Shown: positions 14,289 to 21,885 of the stretch, piece by piece
Layout: each line of letters begins with the position of its first letter
Numbering within the stretch: the stretch's first letter is position 1
From: an uncultured Holdemania sp.
GTDB lineage: Bacteria > Bacillota_I > Bacilli_A > Erysipelotrichales > Erysipelotrichaceae
Length of the DNA: 64,000 bases
Assembly: GCA_904395815.1 (NCBI GenBank)
Contig: CAJFOC010000023.1
Coordinates: 27,376-91,375 of the forward strand
Reading direction: 5' to 3'
Notes under the pieces: generated by a model
The model's database searches: none
What the model was told of the DNA's origin: nothing
What the model saw: only the letters and a program-made list of their open reading frames with translations
Made by a program: the position numbers and the translations under genes

Positions 14289-16826
14289 TCATTCCGCCTC
14301 TTCCCGCAATGCGCTGATGATTCGCTCACGCCGGCTTCGCACCGCGCTGAGCTGCTGGAACATCATCGTCATCAGGATCAGAACCAGCGCGATCAGACCC
14401 GTCAGAACTAACGGCAGTCTCACTGACACTTCCCTGCCGTTAAGCAGGTTGTAACGGATCAGCTGGATCAGCGCCAGGCTGACAGGCACTCCCATCAACA
14501 CCCCGCCTGCCCCGACAATCAGCCCTTCCAGACTCAGCATGCGCCGGATCTGCCGCTGATCCATCCCGACCGATCGCAGCATGGCCAGCTCGCGGCGGCG
14601 TAGCTGGGCGCCGGAAAAGAGCGTGTTGATCACATTGACCAGACAGATCAGAACAAGCAGCAGCACAAATCCCATCAGAAAAATCGCCACTATTGTTACC
14701 GACATCTGTTCATCACGAAGATTTTCAGCCGGACTGTAAAGGCTGAAACTGTAATTCAGATCTTCTCTGGCCAAGGTTCGGATCTGATCCAGCATCGTCT
14801 GCAGCTGACCTTCTCTGGCTTTGAGAATCAGCTGATCGGTATAACTGATCGAACCTTCCTCAGAAAAGATCAGCTGCTGCATCGCCGCAGCGGGAATGAC
14901 CACCAGAATTCTGTCGCCGTACAGCGTTTCATAGCCGATCAATCCGCTGCCCTCCACCATCGCCGCCGGCCAAATCGAAAGGGGCGGACGATCTTGCGCA
15001 AACCGCAGCGTCAGCGTCTGCGGCAGTGAGGAAAAACAGGGCTGCGCCGGATCCGCTTCGTCATGGTGAGAATCCGAACAGCCGCCAAGCAGCAAGCCGC
15101 GCAGCTGTCCGTCGGCACTCAGCGATGATTCGCTGATCCCGTTTTGCTGCAGCAGCTGTTGCCAGGAATGCTCATCCAGCGCCACCAGCGCCGCCGGCAG
15201 CGAAGATTGCCGGTTGGCGCCTTCCAGATCCAGCCCCGCGGTCTGTAGCTGCCCGTATACCTGGATCACCCGCTGTGCCTGTTGGACTGAATCCAGCTGC
15301 ATGATACGCGCAAAACTGGGTTTTTCCGTTTCAATCGACCGGGAAGAATAATCACTCACCCAGGCGTCATAGCTTGCCTGCCGCGCCGAATTGTTCAAAG
15401 AGTTCATCAGCATGATCAGAAAGCTGCCCGCCGTGCTCAGCAACGTCAAACTGACGGCCAGCGACATCATCATCAACAGCGTCCGGCGGCGTCCTCGCTG
15501 CACATGATTCAGCGCCAGTTCCGCTTCCACTCCCCACAGACGCCCTGTCAGACTGCCCAGCTTCAGCTGGCATCGATTCAGCCGCAGATCATGCGGCTGA
15601 CGAAGAACCTGCATCGGCATCATGCGAAAGGCATGGCGGGCCGGAAGCCAGCAAGCCAGAAGAATCATGATCAGTGAACATCCCGCTGTCACCATGACCG
15701 CCGGACCCGTGAGCACCGGCCGCAGCGGAATCTGCGGCAGAATCATCTCCATCGACTGCAGCATCGGGCTGACGGCCGACAACGTCACCGTCATGCCGCA
15801 CCAGCCGCAAAACAAGCCCGGTGGTATCGATAACAGCGCCATCATCAGCGCTTCCTGCACAACGCAGCCAAACCGCTGTCTGCCGGTAGCGCCGACGCTG
15901 GCCAGCAGACCGAACTGGCGGCTGCGCTGCGACAGCGACATCGCAAACGCGTTATAAATCAGAAATACCGCGCTGCCGATAATGATCAGCACAACCACCG
16001 CCGCCGCTATCGCGAACCTCATCCAGTATGAATTGTCCCAGAAAGCGCCGTGAAACTGCAAAACGTTGTCATTGATGGCAACCAGTTGCGAGCTCAGCGC
16101 CGGAAATGTCCGGGCCGAGGCGATGCTTTTGTCCCGCAGCGTCACACAGAAAAGACTGTCCTGTCCGGCTTGCCCCTGCCATGTCAGCGCCGTGTATCCC
16201 GGCGCCTGGCGTGGTTCCAGATCGGAGCGCTCCATCAATCCGACTACCGTGTACTGGACCGTCCTGCCATTGCGGATATCCTCTGGCGAAGCGCTGTCCA
16301 GAGGATCGTTCTGATTCAGCGTCTGCTCTGGCTGATCGCGGACTGTCCGCTCGCCCAGCTGCAGTGTGAGCGTCTGTCCCAATCGCAGCTGCAGGCCGCC
16401 GTTGTACAGGGCATGTTCGCTGACCACCAGTTCATTTTCCTTTTCCGGAAAGCGGCCGGCCACCAGATGCAGGCCCAGACCGTGAAACGTCTTGTCATTG
16501 CCTGCCACGACATAAAGATAAGGTTTATATGCATTGCCGCTTTCCGGCAGCAGCGCATAGCCCAGTTCACTGACTTCAAAAGTGGCGGCGGTTTCAGGGC
16601 TGTCCGCGATTGCCTGCCGTTGTGTTTCATTGAGCTGCCGGTAGGCAAGATCCCAGCTGCCCGTTTCGTACACCGCCTTGCGCTGCAGATAATCCAGAAG
16701 CGAGGTGCCAAACATCATCACCGCTGTGATCATCGCTACCGCAATAACAATCCCCGCTGCGCTCAATATCGTCCGTTTGCGATGCGTTTGCAGCGAACGG
16801 ACGGTATACCGGATCAGAATGTTCAT
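14289..16826 (-). CDS. FtsX-domain ABC transporter permease
   Basis: An 845-residue membrane protein with one N-terminal transmembrane helix, a large extracytoplasmic domain (about residues 45-255), three helices with an FtsX fold (about 265-400), a second extracytoplasmic domain and a final set of three helices (about 720-820). This is the MacB/LolCE-like plan of long FtsX permeases used for efflux or lipoprotein/peptide handling. Its ATG overlaps the ATPase stop (ATGA). Position behind a two-component system suggests response to an envelope stress or antimicrobial peptide; cargo unknown. Confidence 0.88.
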   Translation of the reverse strand: MNILIRYTVRSLQTHRKRTILSAAGIVIAVAMITAVMMFGTSLLDYLQRKAVYETGSWDLAYRQLNETQRQAIADSPETAATFEVSELGYALLPESGNAYKPYLYVVAGNDKTFHGLGLHLVAGRFPEKENELVVSEHALYNGGLQLRLGQTLTLQLGERTVRDQPEQTLNQNDPLDSASPEDIRNGRTVQYTVVGLMERSDLEPRQAPGYTALTWQGQAGQDSLFCVTLRDKSIASARTFPALSSQLVAINDNVLQFHGAFWDNSYWMRFAIAAAVVVLIIIGSAVFLIYNAFAMSLSQRSRQFGLLASVGATGRQRFGCVVQEALMMALLSIPPGLFCGWCGMTVTLSAVSPMLQSMEMILPQIPLRPVLTGPAVMVTAGCSLIMILLACWLPARHAFRMMPMQVLRQPHDLRLNRCQLKLGSLTGRLWGVEAELALNHVQRGRRRTLLMMMSLAVSLTLLSTAGSFLIMLMNSLNNSARQASYDAWVSDYSSRSIETEKPSFARIMQLDSVQQAQRVIQVYGQLQTAGLDLEGANRQSSLPAALVALDEHSWQQLLQQNGISESSLSADGQLRGLLLGGCSDSHHDEADPAQPCFSSLPQTLTLRFAQDRPPLSIWPAAMVEGSGLIGYETLYGDRILVVIPAAAMQQLIFSEEGSISYTDQLILKAREGQLQTMLDQIRTLAREDLNYSFSLYSPAENLRDEQMSVTIVAIFLMGFVLLLVLICLVNVINTLFSGAQLRRRELAMLRSVGMDQRQIRRMLSLEGLIVGAGGVLMGVPVSLALIQLIRYNLLNGREVSVRLPLVLTGLIALVLILMTMMFQQLSAVRSRRERIISALREEAE

Positions 16827-17506
16827 CGCCGCAGCACCTCGTCCTTGACGATCCGTCCATCCTCCAGCACCAGAATCCGATCCGCCTGCAGCGCAATGTT
16901 TTCATCATGCGTGATGACAATGCACGTCTGATTGCGCTGCCGGTTGGCGCGTCTTAGCATCGTCATGACCTGTTGTGAATTGCGGCTGTCCAGATTGCCG
17001 GTCGGCTCGTCCGCCAGCAGAATCGCCGGCTGATGAATCAGCGCCCGGCCGATGGATACCCGCTGCTGCTGACCGCCGGAAAGCTGAGAAGGAAGCAGAT
17101 TGCGCTGTTTCGTCAGTCCCAGCTGTTCCAATAACGCCTCCACCGTCGCCGGATCCGGGCGGCGGCCATCCAGCAGCAGCGGCAGCATGATGTTTTCCTG
17201 AACGGTCAATACCGGGATCAGGTTGTAAAACTGATAAATCAGCCCCACCTGACGGCGCCGGAACACCGCCAGCTGCGTCTCATTCAGCGAGGTGATCTCC
17301 GTCCCCTCCACAATCACCTGTCCCTGATCCGGTCTGTCCACGCCGCCCAGAATGTGCATCAGTGTCGATTTTCCGGATCCGGAAGGTCCGATGATGGCGA
17401 TGAATTCTCCCCGCCGCACCTGGAAGCTGACATGATCCAGCGCTCTGACCGCCAGCGAACCATGACCATAGATCCTGCAGCACTGACTGACCCTGAGTAC
17501 TTCCAT
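16823..17506 (-). CDS. ABC transporter ATP-binding protein (LolD/MacB-like)
   Basis: 227-residue ATPase partner of the FtsX permease. Walker [10 protein letters not shown], signature LSGGQQQRV, Walker B ILLADEPTGNLD and H-loop VITHD are complete; the DEPTGNLDS form is typical of the MacB/LolD/BceA group. Lies 67 bp after the histidine kinase gene in the same orientation, so the four genes likely form one operon. Confidence 0.93.
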   Translation of the reverse strand: MEVLRVSQCCRIYGHGSLAVRALDHVSFQVRRGEFIAIIGPSGSGKSTLMHILGGVDRPDQGQVIVEGTEITSLNETQLAVFRRRQVGLIYQFYNLIPVLTVQENIMLPLLLDGRRPDPATVEALLEQLGLTKQRNLLPSQLSGGQQQRVSIGRALIHQPAILLADEPTGNLDSRNSQQVMTMLRRANRQRNQTCIVITHDENIALQADRILVLEDGRIVKDEVLRR

Positions 17507-17573
17507 CTTCCCGCGCTCCTTTCCTTTTTTCTATTCCGCATTGCCTCTCGTTGTTGTTTTTCGTAAGCAAGCC

Positions 17574-18572
17574 TCACACGATCTGACGGGGAAAACGCAG
17601 CTGAAAACAGCTGCCCTGCCCCAGCTGACTGACCACCCGCAGCATGCCGCCCTGACCGGTGATGATCTGATAGGACATCGCCAGACCGATGCCCACGCTG
17701 TCCGGCCGGGCATTGCGGCCGCGGTAAAAGCGCTCAAACAGATGCGGCAGATCCTGCGGATCGATCCCCTCACCATTGTCTTCAATCTCTATCTGATCCG
17801 CCAGCATCGTGCGCCGGCAGCGAATCACAATCCGGCCGCCGCGTCCGGTATGCTCGGCACAGTTGCGCAGAATGTTGCCCAGCGCTTCTACCGTCCAGTT
17901 CTCATCAAGCATCAGCTCAAAATCATCCGGACATTCCATGATCCATTCCACCCCGCTGCGAACCAGTTCCGCTTCCGCTTGCGACAGCGCCTTGCTGAGC
18001 AGGGAACGTACTTTCTGGGGCGAGGGGGAAAACTGTACCGCTCCGGCCTGCAGCCGGGCCATTTTCAGCAGCGACTGAATCAGCCATTGCATCCGGCTCA
18101 GCTGATTGCTGATCACGCGCAGAAATTCACTGCGCTGCTGCGGATCCATCTGCGGCTGCTGCATCAGCTCCACCATCATCATCATCGAAGTCAGCGGCGT
18201 TTTCAGCTGATGGGAAATGTCGCTCAATGAATCGGAAAGAAACTGCTGGCTTTCCTGCAGCTGCTGCGCCGTCTCCCGCAGCTGCACCGTTACCTTGTAA
18301 ATTTCGCTGTACAGAATGCTCAGTTCTCCTTCTTCAAACTGATCCATCTGCATGCGGTAATGCCCCTCCCGCACCCCGCGCATCTGATCGTTCAGCTGCC
18401 GCAGCCGCTGATATCGACGCAGTGTGAACAGGGTGAACCCGCTGAGAAGCAGAACCGCCTGCGCCACGCATACGACAAGCATTTCTCTGGAAGAGGCCGC
18501 GGCCAGCAGAAAAAAAGGAAGACAGGCCGCCAGGCCAAACAGCAGAAAACGCGCGATTTCCCGATTGCGCAT
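17574..18572 (-). CDS. Sensor histidine kinase with minimal sensor region
   Basis: 332 residues. Two adjacent transmembrane helices (about 9-27 and 31-50) leave only a few extracellular residues, a plan called intramembrane-sensing that is common in kinases paired with ABC exporters. H121 in DISHQLKTPL is the phosphorylation site; the N box NWTVEALGNILRN, DNGEGI, LFERFYRG and GIGLAMS complete the ATPase domain. Start is 4 bp after the regulator stop. It probably senses via the adjacent transporter, as in Bce-type systems (inference). Confidence 0.9.
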   Translation of the reverse strand: MRNREIARFLLFGLAACLPFFLLAAASSREMLVVCVAQAVLLLSGFTLFTLRRYQRLRQLNDQMRGVREGHYRMQMDQFEEGELSILYSEIYKVTVQLRETAQQLQESQQFLSDSLSDISHQLKTPLTSMMMMVELMQQPQMDPQQRSEFLRVISNQLSRMQWLIQSLLKMARLQAGAVQFSPSPQKVRSLLSKALSQAEAELVRSGVEWIMECPDDFELMLDENWTVEALGNILRNCAEHTGRGGRIVIRCRRTMLADQIEIEDNGEGIDPQDLPHLFERFYRGRNARPDSVGIGLAMSYQIITGQGGMLRVVSQLGQGSCFQLRFPRQIV

Positions 18573-18576
18573 AGGC

Positions 18577-19263
18577 TTAATCTCCCATCTTGTAACCCAG
18601 GCCCCGCACGGTCTTGATCAGCTGCGGCTGCGCCGGATCTTTTTCCAGTTTTTCACGCAGCCGTTTGATGTACACCGTCAGCGTGTTGTCGTTGACATAC
18701 TCGCCACCCAGATCCCAGATCGCTTCAAACAGCTGATCCCGGGTCAGTACCTGATTGTGATGGGTCGCCAGCGTCAGCAACAGGCGGTATTCCATCCCGG
18801 TCAGAAAAATCTCTTCCGATCCGCGGAAAACCCGGGCTGCGATCGTGTTGATCGTCAGATCCTGAAAACGCAATACCGACTCCTTGCTGCTGCGGCCCAT
18901 TCTTCGCAATACCGAATTGATCCGCGACAGCAGCTCGCGTACCCGAAACGGCTTGGTGATGTAGTCATCCGCCCCCAGATCCAGCCCCATGACGATGTTC
19001 ACCTCATCGTCGCACGCCGTCAGAAAAATAATGGGAATCAGCTTCAGTCTCGAATCTTCCCGCATCCAGCGGCACAGATCATACCCGCTGCCATCCGGCA
19101 GCGTCACATCCAGAAGCACCAGATCCGGCGCCGACTGTTCGATCAGCGTCTGTCCCTGCCGGACTGTCGTCGCAGTCTGTACCTGATAGCCTTCCTGGGT
19201 CAGCGTGTACTGAAGTGCGGTCAGGATCGCGCTGTCATCTTCAATGCAGTAAATATGCGTCAT
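18577..19263 (-). CDS. OmpR-family response regulator
   Basis: 228 residues: receiver domain with D9/D10, phosphorylated D52, T82 and K104, then a winged-helix DNA-binding domain (about residues 130-226; TVRGLGYKMG end). First gene of the regulator-kinase-ATPase-permease operon. AGGTGATC precedes the ATG; TATAAT at 19282-19287 and a palindrome at 19310-19323 mark its promoter. Confidence 0.93.
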   Translation of the reverse strand: MTHIYCIEDDSAILTALQYTLTQEGYQVQTATTVRQGQTLIEQSAPDLVLLDVTLPDGSGYDLCRWMREDSRLKLIPIIFLTACDDEVNIVMGLDLGADDYITKPFRVRELLSRINSVLRRMGRSSKESVLRFQDLTINTIAARVFRGSEEIFLTGMEYRLLLTLATHHNQVLTRDQLFEAIWDLGGEYVNDNTLTVYIKRLREKLEKDPAQPQLIKTVRGLGYKMGD

Positions 19264-19281
19264 GTTTGATCACCTGAGTTT

Positions 19282-19323
19282 ATTATAGCTGATCCGCTGT
19301 TTTCTCACATGACGAGTTCGTCA
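19282..19323 (-). promoter_or_regulatory. Promoter of the two-component/ABC operon with palindrome
   Basis: -10 box TATAAT at 19282-19287. TGACGA-GT-TCGTCA, a perfect inverted repeat, lies at 19310-19323 where a -35 box would be; TCACAT is also repeated at 19305 and 19321. Candidate autoregulatory binding site. Confidence 0.5.
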
Positions 19324-19345
19324 CATTTCCGCCTCTTGCAGCCGA

Positions 19346-19425
19346 TAAAAAAAGGAAACGCGTTGTCAGACACATCTCTTTCTGTGAGGCTCACTGCGTC
19401 AAAAAACGGCTTCCTTTTTTTGAAT
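19346..19425 (-). terminator. Long terminator after pepT
   Basis: AAAAAAAGGAAGCCG near 19425 pairs with CGCGTTTCCTTTTTTT near 19346 around a long structured loop that contains further small repeats. It ends in a T-run on the minus strand. Confidence 0.5.
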
Positions 19426-19426
19426 G

Positions 19427-20647
19427 TTATTTTTTCAGCTGACTGGCGGCGGCGACCAGATTCATCAGAATCTGGACAACCTGATGCATCTGCTGAATGC
19501 TGCAGACCTCATAGCGGCCATGACAGTTGGCGCCGCCGGTTCCCAGATTAGGGCAAGGCAATCCCATAAACGTCAGCCGGGCGCCATCCGTTCCGCCGCG
19601 AACCGATTCCCGAAACGGCTGCAGCCCCGCATCCCGGACCGCCTGCATGGCCATCTCGCTGATCCATTCCTGGTCTTTCAGCACTTCCCGCATGTTGTAA
19701 TAGGAATCCGTGACCGCCACCTCAACCAGTCTCCGTCCGGCCCGTTCGTTGAGAAACTGAGCGGCCTGCGCAAACAGCGCCTTCTGCCGCGCAAATTCTT
19801 CCGCGTCGTGATTGCGGATGATGTACTCCATCCGAACCTGTTCCACATTGCCCTCCATGCGGTTGAGATGATTGAAGCCTTCCCGGCCTTCCGTATTTTC
19901 CGGACGGCACTGCGCCGGCAGCAGGGCATGAAATTCCATCGCGACATTCAAAGCGTTGATCATCTTGTTTTTGGCGCTGCCCGGGTGAATGGAAACCCCG
20001 TGGACGACCACGCTGGCCGAGGCGGCGTTGAACGTTTCATCGCAAACGCCGGCCGCATCTCCGCCATCCACCGTATAGGCAAAATCGGCGCCGAATGCCG
20101 CGATGTCAAAACCATCCGCGCCGCGGCCGATCTCCTCGTCCGGCGTGAAGGCGATGCACACCTCGCCATGAGGAATTTCCGGATGAGTCAGCAGCGTTTC
20201 CGCCACCGTCATAATCTCGGCAATCCCGGCTTTGTCATCCGCCCCTAACAGCGTATTGCCGTCAGTAACGATCAGATCGTGACCGACAAAGCGGGCCATT
20301 TCCGGAAATTCCGCGCTTTTGAGCACCACTTCACTGTTCAGCGCGATATCTGCGCCATCATAACGCTCAATCTTCCGCGGCCGCACCGGTCCGCCGCAGA
20401 AATCCGGCGAGGTGTCCATGTGCGCGATCAGCCCCATCGACATCACCGGATGATCGAGATTGGAAGGGATCTTTCCATACAGATAGCCCCGATCCTCAAC
20501 CACTTCTTGCACGCCCATGGCGATCATTTCTTCTTTCAGTACTTTCAGCAGGTCCAGCTGCCGGGCCGAGCTGGGAACGCTGGCGCTGTTGGGATCGGAT
20601 GTGGTGTCAATCTGCGCATAGCGCAGCAATCGTTCTTCAGGTGTCAA
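19427..20647 (-). CDS. pepT: Peptidase T (tripeptide aminopeptidase)
   Basis: Cytoplasmic M20B zinc peptidase that removes N-terminal residues from tripeptides; about 406 residues. Metal-site motifs: LIAHMDTSPD, LLGADDKAGIAEI, FTPDEEIGRGAD, YTVDGGDAAG. I favour the TTG at 20647: GAGGAA lies seven bases upstream and it overlaps the stop of the preceding gene (TTGA). An ATG eight codons earlier has no ribosome site. Confidence 0.92.
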   Translation of the reverse strand: MTPEERLLRYAQIDTTSDPNSASVPSSARQLDLLKVLKEEMIAMGVQEVVEDRGYLYGKIPSNLDHPVMSMGLIAHMDTSPDFCGGPVRPRKIERYDGADIALNSEVVLKSAEFPEMARFVGHDLIVTDGNTLLGADDKAGIAEIMTVAETLLTHPEIPHGEVCIAFTPDEEIGRGADGFDIAAFGADFAYTVDGGDAAGVCDETFNAASASVVVHGVSIHPGSAKNKMINALNVAMEFHALLPAQCRPENTEGREGFNHLNRMEGNVEQVRMEYIIRNHDAEEFARQKALFAQAAQFLNERAGRRLVEVAVTDSYYNMREVLKDQEWISEMAMQAVRDAGLQPFRESVRGGTDGARLTFMGLPCPNLGTGGANCHGRYEVCSIQQMHQVVQILMNLVAAASQLKK

Positions 20648-21243
20648 TTCTGATTCCTCTTTTCTGTCCATTGCAGGCTGTCAATCATCATGTCGGAAAA
20701 CTCGGCGTCAAAGCTGGAATCCCCCGGACTGCAGGCATAGAATCCGGCCCGGACAACGCCTTCCTTCAACGGCAGCGAAAACTCCCGCAGCCACTTGAAG
20801 CGCTGGCCATTGAAGGAAAACTCAGCTTTGAACTCGTTGTCACGCCGGTGCAGACGAAACGTCATGTGATGAATACCGCTGGAAACCGGCATTCCCGCCC
20901 AGTCGGAAAATCCGCCATAGGTGACGGTGGAGCAGACCGAGGAGGAAAGGCCGTCGCGGCATTCCAGACCAACCTTGCCCCAGTCGGATTCATCATCCAT
21001 GACAAACAAACCGGCCTGATCGTACGGCGCGTGAAATTCCGCCCGGACCCGGGCGGTCAGCGTAAAGTTCTGCCGAATGGGAAACAGCGCCGCATGACCG
21101 TTAAAGCGGATCTGCCGGCGCAGATGATTCGCCCAGAAGTCCGTAAACGGATCCGTGCTCAGAATGATTCTGTTTTTTCCTACCGTCGCCAGCGTCGGCC
21201 GGTTCATCCATGTCAGCAATGACGTGTCCAGTCTTTTTCCCAT
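20644..21243 (-). CDS. DUF1349-family protein
   Basis: 199 residues resembling DUF1349 proteins, which have a concanavalin-like beta-sandwich fold (DQAGLFVMDDESDWGKVGLE, YGGFSDWAGMP and AGFYACSPGD are the conserved stretches). No signal peptide. Members have been annotated as enolase regulators on weak grounds; function is unknown, with sugar binding a possibility from the fold. Coupled to pepT by a stop/start overlap. Confidence 0.75.
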   Translation of the reverse strand: MGKRLDTSLLTWMNRPTLATVGKNRIILSTDPFTDFWANHLRRQIRFNGHAALFPIRQNFTLTARVRAEFHAPYDQAGLFVMDDESDWGKVGLECRDGLSSSVCSTVTYGGFSDWAGMPVSSGIHHMTFRLHRRDNEFKAEFSFNGQRFKWLREFSLPLKEGVVRAGFYACSPGDSSFDAEFSDMMIDSLQWTEKRNQN

Positions 21244-21355
21244 GATGCTTTTACCTCTGTTCTGATTATAACAAATTCCTGCTGTCTGCGCTGCTCAAAA
21301 ACACGGTCAGCTCGTTAAATTCGTGTAAAAAACAGACAAAACCAGGTCATTGTCA

Positions 21356-21396
21356 TTGACACTTTTTATTTGAGCGATTAATATTTAATGCGTTAA
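21356..21396 (+). promoter_or_regulatory. Promoter and candidate operator of the MarR operon
   Basis: TTGACA (21356-21361), 17-bp spacer, TAATAT (21379-21384). The near-palindrome TTAATGCGTTAA at 21385-21396 covers the expected start site, a usual place for MarR self-repression. Confidence 0.65.
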
Positions 21397-21417
21397 TTAT
21401 TTTCAAAGGAGTGTGCT

Positions 21418-21885
21418 ATGTCATCGAATACCGAGGCTACCGAGCTGCTGGATCTGGTCCGCAGCATCAATCACCAGATCAACAGCGTACTGAACCAGTA
21501 TTATGCTCCCTACGGTCTGACCCGGCCGCAGGCCATCGTTCTGACCGAAGTGGAACATGGCGGACCGGTTTCGCTGAGCACGCTGGCCCAACGTCTGAAC
21601 ATGACCACCAGCAATCTCTGCCTGATTGCTCAGCGGCTGGAAAAAAGCGGTTTTCTGCTGCGCCAAAGAGATCCGTCAGATCAGCGCAGCGTGCTGTTGG
21701 AAGGAACCGGAAAGACCCATGAGCTGATCGGACAGATTCAGGCTCATGTCGACGGCATGGTCCGGCTGCGGCTCAATCACACCGACCCGGAAAATTTCGA
21801 TAAGATTATGGAAGGTTTGCGGCTGCTGAACGCCGTGATGGCCAAAGAAGAAGACAGGAGGAACACCCATGCGCTTGGGAATTGA
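21418..21885 (+). CDS. MarR-family transcriptional regulator
   Basis: 155 residues with the winged-helix core LTRPQAIVLTEVEH...LSTLAQRLNMTTSNLCLIAQRLE and wing RQRDPSDQRSVLL. AAAGGAG precedes the ATG. Its 3' end overlaps the activase start by 17 bp, so it is the first gene of that operon and probably its autoregulated controller. Ligand unknown, possibly an acyl-CoA or aromatic acid as in other MarR proteins next to CoA enzymes (inference). Confidence 0.9.
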   Translation: MSSNTEATELLDLVRSINHQINSVLNQYYAPYGLTRPQAIVLTEVEHGGPVSLSTLAQRLNMTTSNLCLIAQRLEKSGFLLRQRDPSDQRSVLLEGTGKTHELIGQIQAHVDGMVRLRLNHTDPENFDKIMEGLRLLNAVMAKEEDRRNTHALGN

